The position numbers and the translations under genes were made by a program. Of a DNA stretch of 64,000 nucleotides, positions 55,740-64,000 are shown piece after piece (the first letter of the stretch is position 1; each line of letters starts with the position of its first letter). Source of the stretch: Aptenodytes patagonicus (Eukaryota > Chordata > Aves > Sphenisciformes > Spheniscidae); contig NC_134958.1 in assembly GCF_965638725.1 (NCBI RefSeq), positions 13,953,464 through 14,017,463 of the forward strand, read 5' to 3'. The notes under the pieces are model-generated. The model did no database searches. It saw nothing but the letters and a program-made list of their open reading frames with translations, and was not told where the DNA came from.

Positions 55740-58700
55740 GGCTCTGGGCAGAAGGAGCAAAACCAGCAATGACAACAACCGGCTGATAGCAGAAAGGTCA
55801 CACGGTGACATTATCTGGACCAAGCGAGAGCTGCTGAGCTAAACAGAACAGTAGTCAAAATGCATTTGGAGAAACACCAGTTAAGAGTTAATGGGGGATG
55901 CTCAGACAGAAAAAGTGGTCAGGTTTTCCAGTTAAGGGGAGTGATAACTGCAGCTCCCAAATGACACACGTACATACTCTGTCTCCAGCCCATGTCTCAC
56001 CCTGTGTTTACCCCCTTGGCAGCTTTAATCTCCCCACCACCGTCTCCTTGCCCAGTGCATGAAGCAAAATAGCAGCTGAATATTTCAAGTATCTTCCCTC
56101 GGTGATTCATGCAGCAGTTGATCAGGGCGCTGCTGCTGCCAGAGCTTTGCCTGGAAGAAGGGCGAGTGCTGTTGCAAGCAAAGCCGTGGGTTGCGCAGGG
56201 CGATTGCTTCACCCGCTGCCGCAAAGGAAGCGTTCGTCAGCACGCAGCAGAGCGGGAGAGAGGAGGAGAGCTTTCCTAGCTCCATTCTGGGAGGTGGGAG
56301 GAATTATTTGCAAGAGCAGAAGAGAGCGGCGAGCTGGGATGCCAAGGGAGAGCCCGCTGCCCTGACCTCTTTGGGGACCGGGAAAGCATCGTGGTCCTTC
56401 TCTCAGACCTACCTGCCATCAGCTTTCAGCGAGCGCAGCACCTTCATCCCACTCCCAGGCTGCCCACTTCTTTCTGCTAGAGCCAAGCTGTCGGTCGTGG
56501 TCCAGAGGGGCTGGCAGGACGCAGGCAGCAGCCACACGGCTGTGGGGGGGCTCCCATCACTGCAAACCCAGCGCTGGAGCGTCCTCCCCGGCTGCAGAAA
56601 CGGTTGCTGCCAGCCCAAACCTCTGCCCAGCCTGCGTGTTCGCCGCTGATGTAGGTGTATCGGCACATTGACATCAACAGCTAAAGCCGATGCGACCTCT
56701 AGAAAGCTGAGAAACTGTTATTTTCACGTCAGGATGCGCTCCATGCAGCTGGATCCTTAATCAAGTCTCATTTCTTAAGTACTCTGCAGTTCATTTCTTC
56801 CCCTAACAATGGGGACTGAAAATCCTCAGCCATCTCACTCCTAGGGCTGAAGTCGGTAGTCATCAGAGATTTCTAAATTTCAGCATGGGATGATTCATCC
56901 TTACTGAAACATAAGACAGCTTTAAAGACAATTGTAAGAGAGTCTTGGTCGAAGTGGGGATTGTCCTGCAGAGAACTAGGGCAGCGATTTAAGACCAACC
57001 AAAGCATCGCAGGGCAGGATAAGACTGTCGACTATCACTGTCTCAGGACATTTTTGGCAAGGATGGTCAGTTGTTACATCTGGCTGCAGACCAGTAGATC
57101 TGCCCCTCTATATATCCAAATCTCAGTTCAAAGTGATCTGGAATACGTATGTGGTCAAGCAAGTCACTGGCCCCACCTTGGGCAATAGGATGAAGGAATA
57201 GCTTTCACTGACTATCAAAAATTCCTAAGTTTTAAGGAAATACCATTTAAACTAGTGGTGGGGGACCTGCAGCAGAGACAGAGGGCATGACAGAGCTGGC
57301 AGTCATCTCCTCCTGTATAATTGGGTAACGTTGACAATTATTTGGGCTTGGAAAGCCTTCCTGACCTTCACCAGAGTCCCGTGCCCTTGCTTTAACCTCC
57401 ACAAGTAGTTCAGGTACAAGAAAGCATTATCAAATCAACCAAGGAGACCCTGTCCTCGAGGGTGCCAGAAATGCAAACACCTAGGCCATTATGTTATTAA
57501 GACTATGTGGATTTGCAGTCCCCTACGTTCAGCTTGGCATGTAACAATTTTGACCAAGAGCATCTTGCTCCCGGCTTGCATATGCTCATCGACAGGCACT
57601 GCACAACCCCGAGCAACACAGGACTGAGGTTTTGTTTGTGAAAAGGGGAGGAAAGGCCCAGCAGGACATTCTAGGTGGTTTGAGCTTTAGAACAGGCTCC
57701 GGACAGCAAGGCAAGTTGGAGCACCCCAAGAACAAACTCTTGGGATTTCTCTGAAACAGGAGCCAAGGGAGGGCTCTGCTTTTCCATGAAGGAGAGGTTT
57801 CCCCCAGCACCCGACAAGTTCCAGGTAAAGCATTTTTAATGCTACGTATAAGGATGAATGCACAAAAGAGAATGGTTTGGGTATCTGGAAAATACTAGGC
57901 TCCATCCCCACGGTCTCTGCCCAGGCAGGTCTATCAGCCCTAGACCGCCACATGACCAGGCTCTTCAAATTACGGTGTGCAGAAAGAGCAAAGTGACACA
58001 AAAACTTGGCATTTGAATGAGCTGAACTCTCCCATTATTCATTTCTGACAGTATTTCTAGCTGGGTTTTCCTGCTGAACTGTTATAAAATACTGGGGTTT
58101 GTTTTTTTCCAAGAGTTGGTAAGTTGCTAAGGATCACTGCAAGTTGCCAAGTATCTTTAGCCAGCACTTACATACACACAGAGCACTTGGGGAAACAAGC
58201 CCTTGGTTCTCAGCATGACAAGACTGTACCTATATACTACGAAATATGGAATAACTATGAAATTATCCACACTGGGCAAACCTCATTTTTGTTTTCAGTG
58301 GCAGTAGGCAGTCAGAAGTCACTTAGTTCCCCCCTCCCAGCACACACAGTCAAAATCTTGCTGTTCATCAGATACTGGCCTCCCCTCTCCCTGGAGGATT
58401 AGTGCTTCAACAGAGCTGAACAGCAAACAAGAGCCTGGTTCACAGGGAAAACAGCAAATACTAGGCATGGGTAGCAAAGGTCTTACTGCTGCAGTTTTCT
58501 TTGAGAAACCTAATTAATTCCAAAGTAAGCTTTGAAACAATTAACAGTACAAAGAGAAGAATCACTTAAATGACACCTGGGCCATTCACTACTTACACAG
58601 GGTGAAGAGCTGAAGGGTTTCCAAGTGCTTCCAGGGTAACAGGAAAAACTGCTTTGCAAGCCAGAGGTGGCTCACTAAAGCCCATGGGTCACAAAGGTTA

Positions 58701-59834
58701 AACCAAACGTCACTTCAGCATCACCGCGTGAGCCTGGTATTGCTGCATCTTCTGCATGCAAAGGGGACGTTCATCTGGGCGTGCTCATTTGCTACATCTC
58801 TGGGACCTACAGAGGCTCATCGTTCAGGAAAGGTCAGGTCCAGTTGCCGCCGATTCCTTCTAACAGCTCGAGTAAAAAGCTATGTCTTTGGAAAAGCGAG
58901 TTTCCCAGTATAAAGCCAAGCTGAAGTCTTAGACTAAGCTGGTTTAGAGTGACACAAGGGCTCTGTTCGGGTTGTAGCTCTAGAGCTGCTGGCCCTGCCC
59001 CTGTGTTAGCCAGGGCTGGTGGCTGCTATGTGCTTTGTAGGAGCTTGACCTGGCCCTGCCAGTTCGTGGTTTCGGTGTCACAGCAGCAGATCCTGGCTGG
59101 GGAGGGAGCAGTTTGTATTTCCTCTTGAAAAACATACAAACAAAAAAGCCCCACCCTACACAAATGCTTCAGGTTAGTGTAGTTTCCCACCTACAAAAAA
59201 GGCATGTCTTTTTCCAAAGAGATCCAGTTAAGAAGGAGCAATATGTGACCTTCCACAGCTTCTCATGCTCTTGCACGGCACAGAAACTTAATTTTAAGTA
59301 CACAGTATATGCTACTTGCTATGCCATTCACCTTTAATACACAACTCATTCACAAGAGAGGAAAACGCGGAGACTTAGCTCTGGACTGGCAGTAAGTCAC
59401 AGCAGACAGCCCTCATCTCAGATGACCACAGCTCCTAGATATACTAACCCAGAACTCACACACCGAACCACAGCACCTCACTCAGACGAAGGAATCAAGA
59501 GTTCTTTCCTCTGGGCCTAGATAAATAGGGATAGGGTTAAACAGTAGAAATGAACACGCTTAACTGCAATAATCATGCTGGTAACACAGAAGAAACCCTC
59601 ATTCTGAAAGAAAAATGGCATACCGTTATTTGCATTAAAGCCAAAACTTTTCCCTTGGTTTCACCCAACCATGGCTAAGAGTAGTTTTTATGGAGCAAAA
59701 CGTATCATCAAGCTACTAAAAATATCAGGGAATTTACCAGAATAGCTTAGTAAATGCCTTTTTAAAAAAGTATGCAATTCCTTCCCAGTGGCCCATTTTA
59801 CTCAAATAAGCCACAGAAAAATTGTATAAAAAGA

Positions 59835-59840
59835 TTTATT
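59835..59840 (-). promoter_or_regulatory. ANP32A: ANP32A poly(A) signal AATAAA
   Basis: TTTATT on the + strand within AAAGATTTATTGAAATTC; read on minus it is AATAAA about 1.3 kb after the ANP32A stop. Best candidate for the main 3' end. Confidence 0.65.
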
Positions 59841-60801
59841 GAAATTCATCAATGACAAACAGACATAAAACTCAAAAGTTTGGCTCTTCTGGGAAAAAAA
59901 AACTGTTGCAAATGTATTTATACAGATGAAATATTGACTAGGAAATACAAGTCACTTCTAAAGCTATTTTAAAGAGGGATATGAAAGTAAAACTGTACAT
60001 TCACTAGGTATTTTCAGTCATTTTACTGACTTCCACTAGGTAAGAAAATACAATTTTGTATTAGTATCTCGTGCTTGAGTGTATGAAAAGAAACCTCCTA
60101 CCCTACATGCTGAACTGCCTCCTGTATTTAGGTTTGTAAAAATTTTCAAAGTATATAGCACAAGTGGAAGTAGTTTCTCATCACTTAAAATTGACTAGGT
60201 GTTATATATTACAGACCAAAATAGTACACACCTTATTTAAAAGGGTTGAAACATTTTTTTATTACAATTGTCAAATTCATTTCACTAGTAACTCAGGAAT
60301 TAGGAACACTTTTTATATATATTTATATATATTTTAAATGCCTGCCATTTTCAGTGTATTGGCTATACCCTAGCCAAAAAAAAACCCAAAAACAAACAGA
60401 AAGAAAAACACACAACACACAGGGCAGGGAAGGGGGGGGATTGCAAATTCACCCCACAAACCAGATCCAAAGGAACACCCCAAAAAACCCAACAAAAACA
60501 TTTGGTCACTATTTACAAACAGCAAAATAAAAGGTACCTACAAAAGCAGGGAAAGCATTGGCTGAAAATGGCAGTCATTCACGGACAGGCAACAAAGAAA
60601 TCACTTTATCAATATGCCATTCTCACACCTGTTGCTGTGGAGGGACGCTTCGCCTAGATTTGCAGCATCCCCCAAAAAATGCTTACAATGTATTTAGTGA
60701 CTGGCAGCGGTGGAAAAATCCCGACAACCAACGCTATTTAGCTGTCTCAGAACAGAGTATGTGTATTTGGGGTATCATCCACTAATCTTAAACTTTTTGT
60801 C

Positions 60802-60822
60802 TTTTTTTTTTTTTTTTTTTTT
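60802..60822. repeat. T21 homopolymer (A21 in ANP32A sense strand)
   Basis: Twenty-one T on the + strand inside the ANP32A 3'UTR. An internal A run of this kind can cause false internal priming in oligo-dT libraries. Confidence 0.9.
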
Positions 60823-61139
60823 AAAGATGTCAAACTATCCACTCCAATAATAAGAAACAAATTACCACTTGGTTTATACTTACTATTGCAGTTACAGGGA
60901 CTAAGAGAGGGACAAAAAGAAAAAAATTTAAAATGAATAGGAGGAGGAGTGGCAGTAAAAATAGTATTTTATTCCCTTGCCCACCCAGTCTGCTTCTCCC
61001 TCTCGTTCCCACAGCAACATTACAATCGGGGGGAGGAAAAAAAAAAAAAAAAGAAAAAAGGTTGGGGGTGTGGGGAGGGGAAATACAGGGTAAAAACAGT
61101 CAAATCACAATAGGAAATTTTCAAAATAGGTTATTCAGT

Positions 61140-64000
<2,861 letters not shown>

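Larger units (their letters stand above)
52431..59815. other. Region between the convergent CORO2B and ANP32A ends
   Basis: About 7.4 kb between the best 3' ends of the two genes. It contains a CR1 fragment (52815-53140), a palindromic poly(A)-signal pair (53257-53283) and two opposing AATAAA signals at 55678 and 55734. No coding exon is recognised. Part of it may be alternative 3'UTR of one or both genes. From about 55.7 kb rightward the base composition is more even and less GC-rich, resembling 3'UTR. Confidence 0.65.
59816..61139 (-). other. ANP32A: ANP32A 3'UTR (proximal form)
   Basis: Sequence from the stop codon (61140-61142) to the first good minus-strand poly(A) signal at 59835-59840. 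It is AT-rich with few repeats and contains A runs in the sense strand where the + strand shows T (60802-60822, 21 nt), a T run in sense (A16 at 61037-61052) and an AT dinucleotide-rich patch at about 60312-60335. The exact cleavage site is inferred. Confidence 0.75.

Overview
This is vertebrate nuclear DNA, most likely from a bird. The coding exons are short, carry GT-AG boundaries and sit inside large introns. The only recognisable interspersed repeats are two short pieces of CR1, the dominant LINE family of birds and other reptiles. The two genes have the orthology and tail-to-tail order of the human 15q23 block that holds CORO2B and ANP32A. The species cannot be named from this window.

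Layout: (1) 1-5950 is upstream intergenic DNA with no supported gene. (2) 5950-7000 is a CpG-rich promoter island holding coding exon 1 of CORO2B. (3) 6520-51320 is the complete CORO2B coding region on the + strand, 12 coding exons that join to exactly 480 codons. Intron 1 is 22.8 kb, intron 2 is 12.8 kb and intron 3 is 4.3 kb; the last nine exons fit in 4.6 kb. (4) 51321 to about 52430 is the CORO2B 3'UTR, with a proximal and a distal poly(A) signal; a third possible signal lies in a palindrome at 53257-53283. (5) About 52.4-59.8 kb is intergenic or extended-3'UTR DNA with a CR1 fragment and a convergent pair of poly(A) signals near 55.7 kb. (6) 59.8-64.0 kb is the 3' end of ANP32A on the - strand: the 3'UTR and the three terminal coding exons. 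These encode the acidic tail and the basic KRKR nuclear signal. The leucine-rich repeat part of the gene lies beyond the right edge.

CORO2B is an actin-binding WD-repeat coronin, and ANP32A is an acidic nuclear histone chaperone and phosphatase inhibitor. They are neighbours by old synteny, not an operon. The most useful new lead is a 67-nt exon-like segment at 20113-20179 in CORO2B intron 1. It has strong splice signals and an ATG that reads in frame into exon 2, but it would truncate the normal start if included after exon 1. I found no mobile system, CRISPR array, virus-derived gene or other exotic locus. Most long open frames here are chance frames in GC-rich DNA.
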